Shown here: one piece after another, positions 45,331-54,685 of the stretch | Layout: each line of letters begins with the position of its first letter | Position numbering within the stretch: position 1 is the stretch's first letter | From: an uncultured Bacilli bacterium | GTDB taxonomy: Bacteria > Bacillota_I > Bacilli_A > RF39 > UBA660 | Assembly: GCA_934141245.1 (NCBI GenBank) | Contig: CAKPCB010000007.1 | Location: 11,164 to 75,163 of the forward strand | Length of the DNA: 64,000 nt | Direction: 5' to 3' | Made by a program: the position numbers and the translations under genes | The notes under the pieces: model-generated | The model's database searches: none | Told to the model about the DNA's origin: nothing | The model's input: the letters and a program-made list of their open reading frames with translations, nothing else

Positions 45331-45362
45331 AAAAAAAAGAAAATGTCGAATTTAACATTTTC
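45331..45362 (-). terminator. Terminator of leuS
   Basis: Minus strand AGAAAATGT / ACATTTTCT hairpin with an 8-nt loop and eight Ts. Confidence 0.8.
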
Positions 45363-45396
45363 TAAACTACATTATCTAATTTAATTACAAAAAGTG

Positions 45397-47811
45397 TTAT
45401 TTGACTACTATATTTACAATTTTACCCTTAATTATAATTAACTTTACAATTTCTTTACCGTCAATATGTCTCTTAACATTTTCTTCTTTTAATGCTTTTT
45501 CTTTTATTACTGATTCATCATCATTAACAGAAATACTTATAGTAGCACGAACTTTGCCATTTACTTGTACAGCAATCTCTATCAAATCTTCTACAAGCAT
45601 AGACTCATCGTATGTTGGCCAACTTTCAAAACTAATTGTATTATTATGTCCCAACTTCATCCACATTTCTTCTCCAACATGAGGTGTTATAGGATAAATT
45701 AACTTTACAAATCCTTCCGCATATTTTTTAGGTATAATATCATTTTTATAGCATTCATTTATAAAAATCATAAGTTGACTAATTGCAGTATTGAATCCCA
45801 ATGATTCAAAGTCAGTTGTAACTTTTTTTACCGTTTGATTATATATCTTATCTAAATTTGAATTTTCTAAATCTTTAACTTTACCTGATTCAACAATTAA
45901 TCTATAAACACGATCAATGAATTTTTGAGCACCTTCAACTCCTTGTTGACTCCAAGGCTTAGAAGCTTCAAGCGGCCCCATAAACATTTCATATAATCTT
46001 AAAGTATCAGCACCATATTCGTTAACAATCTTACTTGGATCAACAACGTATTCTGGAAATCTTTTACCCATTTTTATTCCGTTAGAACCAAGAATCATTC
46101 CTTGATGAACTAGCTTTTTAAATGGTTCTTTTACTGGTGACAAGCCCTTTTCATATAAATAATTATTCCAAATTCTTGAATATATTAAATGACCCACAGC
46201 ATGCTCTGGACCTCCAACATATAAATCAACTGGCATCCAATGTTTTAATAACTCATAATTTGCAAATTCTTCATCATTATTAGGATCAATATATCTTAAA
46301 TAATACCAAGAGCTTCCAGCACTACCAGGCATAGTACTTGTTTCTCTTTCTCCAACTATTCCGTTCTTATCATATTTTTTCCATGCTATTGCATTCTCAA
46401 GTGGTGCCTTTCCATTATGTCCTTGGTAATCATCTAATTCTGGTAATGTAAGTGGCAACTCGCTATCAGGTAAAGCATATTCTCCACCATCGTTTAAATG
46501 CACTATTGGTACTGGCTCTCCCCAATATCTTTGACGTGCAAAAATCCACTCACGTATCTTATAGTTTACCTTTTCTCTTGCAACACCCATATCTATCAAT
46601 TTTTTAGTAATAGCTATTTTTGCTTCTTCTACAGTTAGTCCATTAAATTCGTCTGAATTAATAAGCTTGCAACCTTTTCCAAGATAATCATATTTTTCAA
46701 ATGCCTTATCAGTTACATCTGCGCCATCTATTACTTGTATCATATCTAAGCCATGTACTTGAGCATATTCAAAATCACGTTGATCATGAGTAGGAACAGC
46801 CATAACAGCACCAGTTCCATAACTAGCAAGTACGAAGTCTCCGATGAACACAGGTACTTCTCTACCATTAACAGGATTAATAGCGTATATTCCTTCCAAC
46901 CTACATCCAGTTTTGCCTTTATTTAGTTCTGTTCTATCTAATTCTGATTTTTTAGTTGTTTCAGCTATGTAAGCTTCAACTTCTTCTCTGTTTTTTACTC
47001 TTCCAAGTAAAGTTTTTACTAAATCACCATCTGGTGCTATAACCATAAAAGTTATTCCATATATAGTTTCAATACAAGTTGTATAAATTGAGAATTCTCC
47101 ACCACCAACTAATTTAAAATCGACTTCTACACCTGTAGATTTACCAATCCAGTTTCTTTGAATTTCTTTAGTAGACTCGGGCCAATCTATATCGTTTAGT
47201 CCATTAAGTAGACGTTCCGCAAATGCCGGCTGATCTATTACCCATTGTTTCATATTCTTTCGAATTACTGGATATCCTCCTCTTTCACTACGACCATCAA
47301 TTACTTCATCATTTGATAAAACAGTTCCTAATTCCTCGCACCAATTAACTGGCATATCAATATATTTTGCATATCCATCCTCATATAGCTTTTTAAATAT
47401 CCATTGTGTCCATTTATAAAATTTTGGATCACTGGTTGAAACCTCTTTTGACCAATCATAATCAAATCCAAGCTCTTTTAACTGTTTAGTAAAATACTCA
47501 ATATTTTTTTGTGTAAAACCATTAGGGTGCTTTCCGGTTTGAACTGCATATTGTTCAGCAGGAAGTCCAAAGGAATCAAATCCCATGGGATGAAGCACAT
47601 TATATCCTTGCATCCTTTTCATTCTTGAAACAATATCTGTTGCAGTATACCCTTCCGGATGACCAGCATGTAATCCTACACCAGATGGATATGGAAACAT
47701 ATCAAGTACATAATACTTTGGTTTCGAAAAATCCCATACATCTGTTTTAAATGTTTCATGCTCGTCCCAATACTTTTGCCACTTTTTTTCTATTTCTTTA
47801 AAATTATACAT
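45397..47811 (-). CDS. leuS: Leucyl-tRNA synthetase
   Basis: 804 aa, bacterial LeuRS. Class I HIGH motif as LHAGH (about 47-51) in FPYPSGVGLHAGHPEGYT; the CP1 editing domain lies in the middle (SIYTTCIETIYGITF, VPTHDQRDFE with the conserved Asp), and an anticodon-binding C-terminal domain ends the protein. The second signature reads KMGKR where many LeuRS have KMSKS; this variant also occurs in other Bacillota LeuRS of this branch. ATG 47811 has AAAGGATTG upstream and lies 8 nt inside the preceding membrane-protein gene, so both are under the T-box. Confidence 0.97.
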   Translation of the reverse strand: MYNFKEIEKKWQKYWDEHETFKTDVWDFSKPKYYVLDMFPYPSGVGLHAGHPEGYTATDIVSRMKRMQGYNVLHPMGFDSFGLPAEQYAVQTGKHPNGFTQKNIEYFTKQLKELGFDYDWSKEVSTSDPKFYKWTQWIFKKLYEDGYAKYIDMPVNWCEELGTVLSNDEVIDGRSERGGYPVIRKNMKQWVIDQPAFAERLLNGLNDIDWPESTKEIQRNWIGKSTGVEVDFKLVGGGEFSIYTTCIETIYGITFMVIAPDGDLVKTLLGRVKNREEVEAYIAETTKKSELDRTELNKGKTGCRLEGIYAINPVNGREVPVFIGDFVLASYGTGAVMAVPTHDQRDFEYAQVHGLDMIQVIDGADVTDKAFEKYDYLGKGCKLINSDEFNGLTVEEAKIAITKKLIDMGVAREKVNYKIREWIFARQRYWGEPVPIVHLNDGGEYALPDSELPLTLPELDDYQGHNGKAPLENAIAWKKYDKNGIVGERETSTMPGSAGSSWYYLRYIDPNNDEEFANYELLKHWMPVDLYVGGPEHAVGHLIYSRIWNNYLYEKGLSPVKEPFKKLVHQGMILGSNGIKMGKRFPEYVVDPSKIVNEYGADTLRLYEMFMGPLEASKPWSQQGVEGAQKFIDRVYRLIVESGKVKDLENSNLDKIYNQTVKKVTTDFESLGFNTAISQLMIFINECYKNDIIPKKYAEGFVKLIYPITPHVGEEMWMKLGHNNTISFESWPTYDESMLVEDLIEIAVQVNGKVRATISISVNDDESVIKEKALKEENVKRHIDGKEIVKLIIIKGKIVNIVVK

Positions 47812-48190
47812 TTTTTATCAATCCTTTCTTTCTAAAAAATTTTGCTAATATTTTAAAACTAATTAAAACAACAATAATAATTAATACAAATCCGAGCAAT
47901 AATTGCAACCAAAATTCTTTAAATCCCAAAACAATTGCAACAACTATTCCAATATCAACAGCAATTACAAGTCCCATAAGCTGTAGAAAGTACCTATAAT
48001 TCACTTTAGTTAAATCTATATTATATTTTGCCACAAAGTATTCAACTTCAGATGGCATCTTTTTTTTAGGCTCTTTACCCTTTTTATTTTTACCATGTAC
48101 TTTTATTTCTCCCTTTTTATCAAAATTAAATGAAATCCAGAAAAAATACATTAAATAAATGAATAGTATAATTAATATCATTTCTATCAA
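47804..48190 (-). CDS. Small membrane protein in the leuS T-box operon
   Basis: About 128 aa from TTG 48190, chosen because GGAGGTG stands 6 to 8 nt upstream; the frame opens with an ATG at 48217 in the T-box terminator, and ATG 48181 is too far from the SD. One N-terminal helix (about 3-20), a basic cytoplasmic loop (KVHGKNKKGKEPKKKMPSEVEYFVAKY), then two membrane helices (about 68-115) and a basic tail. I recognise no family. It sits between the leucine T-box and leuS and overlaps leuS by 8 nt, so it is expressed when leucyl-tRNA is low. Confidence 0.75.
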   Translation of the reverse strand: MIEMILIILFIYLMYFFWISFNFDKKGEIKVHGKNKKGKEPKKKMPSEVEYFVAKYNIDLTKVNYRYFLQLMGLVIAVDIGIVVAIVLGFKEFWLQLLLGFVLIIIVVLISFKILAKFFRKKGLIKNV

Positions 48191-48199
48191 AATAAACAC

Positions 48200-48418
48200 C
48201 TCCAATATAAAAAACACGGAAAGTCACCCATAAGGACGCATTACCGTGTTACCACCTTAATTCATAGAATAAACCATGCACTCTTTTCTCTTAACGTGAG
48301 ATATCCGTTTTATCATAAAAAGGACAAGTTCATAATCATATATTAATCATTTTCACCAACCATGATTTCTCTAAAAATATATAAATTAATACTACTTCCT
48401 AAAATAAATCAGCAACTT
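48200..48418 (-). promoter_or_regulatory. T-box leader of the leuS operon (leucine)
   Basis: The minus strand has AATTAAGGTGGTAACACGG followed by TGCGTCC, the T-box antiterminator partners, and a terminator ACACGG...CCGTGTTTTTT. Stem I elements (TTTTAGAGAAATCATGGTTGG) precede a specifier loop GAACTTGTCC, where CUU codes for leucine. The leader controls first the small membrane protein and then leuS. Confidence 0.92.
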
Positions 48419-48424
48419 GTATAT

Positions 48425-48453
48425 AGTATATTAAATTTGTTCAATATATTCAA
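48425..48453 (-). promoter_or_regulatory. Promoter of the leuS T-box transcript
   Basis: Minus strand TTGAAT (48448-48453), 17-nt spacer, TATACT (48425-48430). The -35 lies inside the last codons of the GH31 gene. Confidence 0.5.
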
Positions 48454-50833
48454 GCAATTTTAAAAATAATTTTATAAAAGATTGATCAAGCTTTTGCTTT
48501 TTCAATTTTCTAATGGCAATCCTTTTTTTATCGATAGAATCGTTACCAAATAATATAGTGTCTATTTTAAACTTTAATTCTGTATCAATTTGTAAATCCA
48601 TTAAAATACTGCTTATATCTTCATTAATTAGTCTTACAGCATCAATTTCTATATCCTTACCCTTACAATTTATCGTAAGTTGTCCTACTGTTGATACATT
48701 ATTAACAATAACAACAAAGTCATTACCTTCAACATATGAAGAGTTTTCAATTTCTGTACCATTATTAAAATAAGTTACTACCTCATCTGCTTTTTTAGTG
48801 TTCCTAAAACGTATTTTATAGTTTCTAAAATCTGGTACTATTCCTTTTTTACCATCAACAGATCTAATTATTAATGTATAGTTATTTGGCATATAGTTAT
48901 AATCTATTAATGTTTTTAAATAATACCCTTCTTTATATAAAGAACTAATACCATCATCCTCATATAACTCAAATGAATTACTCTTACCTGGGAAAACTTC
49001 TATTTCAAGTTCTGTAGGATTGGATGTATTATTTATATTACTTTTGTTTGATAAAGGTATAATAGAACCTTGTTTTGCAAAGACTGGATATGATTCTTCC
49101 TTAAAAAATGATACATACTTTGTATTCCCTGGAAATTTTTTCCCAGTTGTATAATCATACCAAATTCCCTCTGGTAAAAAGAATTTGTGTATTGTCCTAT
49201 TCATCAAAGGTTCTTTTTTACTAATTATTGGTGCTACTAAAAGTTCACTACCAAAAAAATATTCATTTCTATACAAAATATCATCATAAAGTTTTGGTAT
49301 TAAATAATATAATGGTTGAAATACAATTTTTCCATTTAAATAGTATTTATATGCCTCAGAATATAAATATGAAATGAGTCTATGCCTAAACCTTAAATAA
49401 TCACTAACAATACTTTTAGTTTTATAATTCCATTTCCATGGTTCCTTTTTATAGTATTTTCCTGCCTTTGAATGGAATCTTAATACAGGACTAAAAACAC
49501 CCAACTGAACAGATCTAATATATAGATCATCTTCTTCAACTCCACCGCTATAACCACAAATATCATGACTCCACCATGTTACTCCTATATTTGCAGATGA
49601 AATATTAAAAAATGGTAACTTTTTAAAATTTTCCCAACTTACCTTGGTTTTTCCAGAATATAAAACAGAGTATTTATGAGATGCTACCAATGGATTCCTA
49701 GACATTAACATACCCCTCTTTGATATGTTTTTTGATAAATCCAAATAAAAATAATGATTCATTATCCAAAGACTTTTAAGGTCTGACAAATTTGAATAAT
49801 CATTCCAAAAAAAGTCAACACCATAACTTTCTAATTTAGCTATAAAAAGCTTAAAATACACGTCAATAAATCTAGGATTTAATGGTGCAAATTTAATTTT
49901 TCCATCTTTATCAGGTTGTATATATTTTATTGCTTCATTATACATTTCTTCGTTTTTAGTTATATCTAATTCTGGGTTGATATTAACACCAACTCTAATA
50001 CCTTTTTGATGCAAATTATTAATAAACTCTCCAGGATTACTAAATAATTGTTTATTAAAAGTATAATTTAATAATTTATTATTTTCATCCATGCCTCGCC
50101 ATTTATCATCAAGAAGCATAACAGAAATCGGAACATTACACTCATTAAAGTTTTCAACAAGCTGATATATATCATTATCAGAATAGCACTCTGACTTACA
50201 CCACCAATTACCTAAAGCATATCTGGGTATTAATGATGGATTACCAGTCAGTTTAAAGTAATCCTGCAATGCATATCCAAAGTCTTTATTGTATGCAAAT
50301 AAATATATATCTATATATCTATTAGTATTTTCAATTATTGTTCCGTTTTCATCAAAAATTAAAGAATTACTATCATCAAAGCTAACAAATCCCTCAAGTG
50401 AATATAATCCTCTATTTTGTGATGATTCATTTTTTGCTTCTACACTTATATTCGATCCAAAATAATTTCTCACCTCAGGATGCCCATAATACCATATGTT
50501 ATCCGAATCATTTATTTTTACGCTCAAATTTTTTGTAGGGTTGATAGAATTACCTTTGAATGGCATTTCTTTTTGATAATTCAATGTAAAATACTTTGTT
50601 GTAATTTCTAAAAATGCATCATCTTCCCTAATATTAAACTTTGGAACATCAAACAACCTATTTTCAACTAATTCAGTTTTATAATCATTAAATGTACCAT
50701 TAATGCTATATTCCAACCTAATAAGGCGCTCTGTAAGTATAGTAAACCTATATTTATTGCCTTGTATAATGCTGCTTTCGTTTGCCTTTAATTTAGACAC
50801 TTCATAGTGAAACTGTTTACCTAAATCATACAT
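48431..50833 (-). CDS. GH31 alpha-glucosidase/alpha-xylosidase family hydrolase
   Basis: 800 aa. Glycoside hydrolase family 31: N-terminal beta-sandwich (about 1-200), TIM barrel with LGNWWCKSECYSDNDIY and the nucleophile in YGVDFFWNDYS, the acid/base region IGVTWWSHDICGYSGG, then proximal and distal beta domains and a helical C-terminal extension (about 740-800) not needed for catalysis. Substrate (alpha-glucoside or alpha-xyloside) cannot be decided. No signal peptide, so it acts inside the cell. ATG 50833 after AGGAGGGCT. No terminator before the downstream T-box. Confidence 0.93.
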   Translation of the reverse strand: MYDLGKQFHYEVSKLKANESSIIQGNKYRFTILTERLIRLEYSINGTFNDYKTELVENRLFDVPKFNIREDDAFLEITTKYFTLNYQKEMPFKGNSINPTKNLSVKINDSDNIWYYGHPEVRNYFGSNISVEAKNESSQNRGLYSLEGFVSFDDSNSLIFDENGTIIENTNRYIDIYLFAYNKDFGYALQDYFKLTGNPSLIPRYALGNWWCKSECYSDNDIYQLVENFNECNVPISVMLLDDKWRGMDENNKLLNYTFNKQLFSNPGEFINNLHQKGIRVGVNINPELDITKNEEMYNEAIKYIQPDKDGKIKFAPLNPRFIDVYFKLFIAKLESYGVDFFWNDYSNLSDLKSLWIMNHYFYLDLSKNISKRGMLMSRNPLVASHKYSVLYSGKTKVSWENFKKLPFFNISSANIGVTWWSHDICGYSGGVEEDDLYIRSVQLGVFSPVLRFHSKAGKYYKKEPWKWNYKTKSIVSDYLRFRHRLISYLYSEAYKYYLNGKIVFQPLYYLIPKLYDDILYRNEYFFGSELLVAPIISKKEPLMNRTIHKFFLPEGIWYDYTTGKKFPGNTKYVSFFKEESYPVFAKQGSIIPLSNKSNINNTSNPTELEIEVFPGKSNSFELYEDDGISSLYKEGYYLKTLIDYNYMPNNYTLIIRSVDGKKGIVPDFRNYKIRFRNTKKADEVVTYFNNGTEIENSSYVEGNDFVVIVNNVSTVGQLTINCKGKDIEIDAVRLINEDISSILMDLQIDTELKFKIDTILFGNDSIDKKRIAIRKLKKQKLDQSFIKLFLKLLEYIEQI

Positions 50834-50939
50834 ACTAGCCCTCCTATTCTAGTAACAAGTATATCATAATAAGATAAATATTGCATTAAATTTGTTAAAT
50901 ATATTATAATAATATCTATACCTATGTGGTGGTGATGTA

Positions 50940-51884
50940 ATGAATAAATTTATATACTCAAACTCAAACAAAAGATATCACACTCTTGATTACTTTTATA
51001 AAAATAAATTTGGATGTAAAGTATTTAAAGTAAGTTTAAATGCAGGATTCAGTTGTCCAAACAAAGACGGAACCGTTGGATATGGAGGTTGTATTTACTG
51101 CTCAAAACTTGGAAGTGGAGATTTTGGTGGAGATATTAAAAAAAGTATTGAAGAACAATTTATAGAAATAAGAGATATGATGCTAAAAAAATGGCCTAAT
51201 GCTAAATATATTGCTTATTTCCAGGCTAATACAAATACATATGCTCCTTTGGCAGTTTTAAAGGAAAAATATGAAAGTGTTTTAAAATTTGATAATGTTA
51301 TTGGACTTTCAATCGCAACTAGACCTGATGCAATAAGTTCTGAATGTATGGATTATTTAGAAGAATTATCAAAAAAAACTTATTTAACTGTTGAGCTTGG
51401 TCTTCAAACAATACATGAAAAAACATCACAATTGATTAATAGATGTCATACTTTAAAATGCTTTGAAGAATGTGTATGTTCACTTAGAAAAAGGAAAATA
51501 AATGTAGTTGTTCATATAATAAATGGATTACCATATGAGACAAAAGAAATGATGATAGATACAGTAAAATATTTAAACACTTTAGACATTCAAGGTGTAA
51601 AAATACATATGTTACATGTTATACAAAACACTGCATTGGAAAAATTGTTTAAGAAAGAAAATTTTCATATTTTGACAAGAGATGAATATGTTAATATTGT
51701 TTGTGATCAATTAGAACTATTAAGAAGTGATATTGTAATAAACAGAATTACAGGTGATCCTGACCCTAATGAGTTAATTGAACCTACTTGGCTTGTTAAA
51801 AAATTCTGTGTACTAAATGAAATTGATAAAGAAATGGCAAGAAGAGATTCATATCAAGGCATAAAAATAGACAACCAAAAGTAA
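50940..51884 (+). CDS. YhcC-type radical SAM protein (TIGR01212 family)
   Basis: 314 aa. Radical SAM enzyme with the cluster motif in FSCPNKDGTVGYGGCIYC (Cys spacing C-x12-C-x2-C, residues about 38-54) that marks the YhcC/TIGR01212 group rather than the canonical CxxxCxxC. Further blocks: AKYIAYFQANTNTYAP, GLSIATRPDAIS, VELGLQTIHEKT, VVHIINGLPYET. Possibly a tRNA or metabolite modification enzyme; the reaction is not established for the group, as far as I know. ATG 50940 after GGTGGTGATGTA. Has its own terminator. Confidence 0.9.
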   Translation: MNKFIYSNSNKRYHTLDYFYKNKFGCKVFKVSLNAGFSCPNKDGTVGYGGCIYCSKLGSGDFGGDIKKSIEEQFIEIRDMMLKKWPNAKYIAYFQANTNTYAPLAVLKEKYESVLKFDNVIGLSIATRPDAISSECMDYLEELSKKTYLTVELGLQTIHEKTSQLINRCHTLKCFEECVCSLRKRKINVVVHIINGLPYETKEMMIDTVKYLNTLDIQGVKIHMLHVIQNTALEKLFKKENFHILTRDEYVNIVCDQLELLRSDIVINRITGDPDPNELIEPTWLVKKFCVLNEIDKEMARRDSYQGIKIDNQK

Positions 51885-51900
51885 GTTGTCTATTTTTCAT
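51866..51900 (+). terminator. Terminator after the radical SAM gene
   Basis: AAAATAGACAAC / GTTGTCTATTTT hairpin, 12-bp stem with flanking T run. Confidence 0.8.
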
Positions 51901-51904
51901 ACAT

Positions 51905-54514
51905 TTATATAAAAGATAAAATAAATATAAATAGTGGAACTATATAAAATATCAATAATAATACAATATATAAAACTAAATAAGTGATGTAGGTCAATCT
52001 ATTAAATATTTCACAACTGGTTATTTTTTCGTAAAACTTTATAAACAATAATGTTCCAATTATACCTAAAATTGATAATAAAATTGATATTTTCAATCCA
52101 GGAGTTGTATAGCTAATTTTAATATTATTTTCTCCATCTTTTAATCTTATTCCAATAAAATTATCAAACACTTTTATTATTTCTGTAGAATGACCGTTTT
52201 GAGTTGCACTCATACCCTTTAAATATGGAACAGGAATAAATAATATATCTTCGTTATCACTATTATATGAAATATTTAAATTATTATTTTCATAGTTAAT
52301 ACCTATTTCATATTTATTATCTTCAAAATATTGTCTTAATAATTTTCTATCAAGTAAACCAAAACTTATACTAACATTTCTTGATATATTCTTTTTTATT
52401 AAGACTTTAACTTCAACTTTTTCATTGTTAAATGTACCAAGTTTTAGCACCGAATTATTATCTCTATTGTAGAAATCTTTAAATAAAAGTTCATCATTTA
52501 CATATATATCAAAACAATTATATAATTTATTTTTTTCTATGTTCACATAAGATGTAAATGCTTCTAGATATATTGTTTTTGCATCACTTATATCAAAGGT
52601 TTTACTTATATAAGCCTCTTTTGATTTATCAATTATTTCAAGCTTTCCTTCATCATATTTAACATTTTCAAGTTCAAAATCATTATATATATTTATTATT
52701 TCATTTTGACTATTTGATACTGTTTTGTAAATAATATTTGTTGCATCAAAAGAGTTTTTCACATTCTTTAGACTTTTATTTTCCTCTAGAACATATCCTT
52801 TTGATATAGGAAGAGTTGCCTCATATATGTTTAAATTACCATTAGTTTTATATAATTTATAGTATTCCTCGTCAACTTTATTTTTTGTTATATAATACTT
52901 GTTTGATAGAATAAAATCAGTAAAATAATTACCTCCTGTTGAAGAAGTATAATAAGAGTTATATCCCAACTTCTGATATTCAATAAATACATCATTGTTT
53001 GTTAATGAAGTAAAGTAATCTTGGGTTTGTTTATTTGTTATTGCACCAAAATTAGAAATCATTCCACTATTATCTTGTTTGTAATGGTAACCTGCCTCAG
53101 TTTCAAATGTATTTATATAATTCATATTATTATAATTTGAATAGAATTCTTTACTTGTTGAATCTATACCAATATATATAAAAGATTGACTTAAGCAAAA
53201 TACTAGTAGATTTATCATTAAGAACGTTTTTGAAAACGCGCTTTTTTTGTTACCAAATCTAAATATTACAAAATAAGAAATTAAATTAAGGAACGCTAAT
53301 ATTGCAGCAATAAAGAATGCTTTATGATTAAAGCTAAATGATAATTTGTTAACGCCTTGTTGTAGAATTGGATAATATTTATAACTAACTATTCCGATTA
53401 GTAATACCGATATAATTGTACTTATTATAATCAATAGCTTATTATCGTGATTTCCTTCATCTTTAGAATTTACATACATACATGAGAAAATGCTTAACAT
53501 AAACATCAAAATGAATCCATATCTATACGGATAACATACATAACTACCAAAGTGTAACATCTTATTTATTGGCTCTATTATTATTGGTATTCCCAATAAC
53601 AACAAACTCATGATAATAAAAGTAATATTAGTTTTATTTTGCTTATATTTTCTAAGAAACAATAACATGCACGCCATAGGTGCCATACTTGATGTTAAAA
53701 ACATTAACTTATCAATAATTGGACCAAATTTTGACATACCTAATTGGCTAAAATTAACTCCCATTCTTGCAGAAGATAATATCTGTAAAAATACTGGTAT
53801 TAAAGCAATAGATGATATTAATAATGATAGTAAAACAGATAATCCTAAAGAGACAATTGCCTTACGTGTATTTTGATTTTTATATATTTTTAAGTAAATA
53901 ATAGATATAAAAAATATAAACACAATGCACATTAACGAAATATAAAAGTTAAATATCAAGGACATCGAAAGAATTATAATAAATAATTTAGGCTTTCTTA
54001 AATTTAATAACTCATCAAGACCAAGCATTAACAGTGGAAATAGATATACAATGTCAATCCATCCAGTTATTATATATAGTGATAAATTATATGTCGATAG
54101 TGCATAAATAATGCTGAAAAAATATTTATAAAAATCTCCTAAATCTTTAAATTTTTTATCTAGAAAACAATTACATGTAATTGCAGATAATACTATTTTT
54201 AATAAAACAATAATATTTACGGCATTTGGAATGTCATTTCTTTGAAACAATAAAACTAAGAATGTGAATGGACTTGATATATAATAGAAAAAATTAGGAA
54301 TAAAGCTGGATGCAATACCTCCAGTATAGTCGATCAATATAGACTTTCCATTACGTATCACATCATAAAAATTATAATATAGTGGAACGATTTGTTCATA
54401 CATATCTCCCCACATTATATAATTCTTTCCAAAAGGATACATTCCTTTTCCTAAAAATACAATTAGTAATATAACTGCTACTATTAAACCAGAAAAAAAA
54501 TACTTTTTTTTCAT
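51905..54514 (-). CDS. YfhO-family multi-pass membrane protein
   Basis: 869 aa from ATG 54514, set by ATGAGGTG upstream; the frame opens at 54568. About a dozen membrane helices in the first 450 residues, a large extracytoplasmic loop (about 455-830) and a last helix group at the C-terminus. Blocks GMYPFGKNYIMWGDMYEQIVPLYYNF and the helix order fit YfhO (PF09586) proteins, GT-C-like glycosyltransferases that in Bacillus and Listeria decorate teichoic acids or lipid-linked sugars. Substrate here unknown. Own terminator absent from view; convergent with the radical SAM gene. Confidence 0.85.
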   Translation of the reverse strand: MKKKYFFSGLIVAVILLIVFLGKGMYPFGKNYIMWGDMYEQIVPLYYNFYDVIRNGKSILIDYTGGIASSFIPNFFYYISSPFTFLVLLFQRNDIPNAVNIIVLLKIVLSAITCNCFLDKKFKDLGDFYKYFFSIIYALSTYNLSLYIITGWIDIVYLFPLLMLGLDELLNLRKPKLFIIILSMSLIFNFYISLMCIVFIFFISIIYLKIYKNQNTRKAIVSLGLSVLLSLLISSIALIPVFLQILSSARMGVNFSQLGMSKFGPIIDKLMFLTSSMAPMACMLLFLRKYKQNKTNITFIIMSLLLLGIPIIIEPINKMLHFGSYVCYPYRYGFILMFMLSIFSCMYVNSKDEGNHDNKLLIIISTIISVLLIGIVSYKYYPILQQGVNKLSFSFNHKAFFIAAILAFLNLISYFVIFRFGNKKSAFSKTFLMINLLVFCLSQSFIYIGIDSTSKEFYSNYNNMNYINTFETEAGYHYKQDNSGMISNFGAITNKQTQDYFTSLTNNDVFIEYQKLGYNSYYTSSTGGNYFTDFILSNKYYITKNKVDEEYYKLYKTNGNLNIYEATLPISKGYVLEENKSLKNVKNSFDATNIIYKTVSNSQNEIINIYNDFELENVKYDEGKLEIIDKSKEAYISKTFDISDAKTIYLEAFTSYVNIEKNKLYNCFDIYVNDELLFKDFYNRDNNSVLKLGTFNNEKVEVKVLIKKNISRNVSISFGLLDRKLLRQYFEDNKYEIGINYENNNLNISYNSDNEDILFIPVPYLKGMSATQNGHSTEIIKVFDNFIGIRLKDGENNIKISYTTPGLKISILLSILGIIGTLLFIKFYEKITSCEIFNRLTYITYLVLYIVLLLIFYIVPLFIFILSFI

Positions 54515-54584
54515 AACACACCTCATATACCATAACTTCATTATATCTTCCATACATGTTATTTTCAAGTAAAATTAAATCATA

Positions 54585-54625
54585 TAAAAATCCACCATGA
54601 ATTAATCATAGTGGATTTTCAAATA
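54585..54625 (-). terminator. Terminator of ligA
   Basis: Minus strand AAAATCCAC...GTGGATTTT hairpin with a T-rich tail, about 60 nt after the ligA stop. Confidence 0.7.
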
Positions 54626-54685
54626 TGGTGAATAAAATAAATTACTATTTTCCTAATCACCATTATTATTATCTGCATTTAATTA

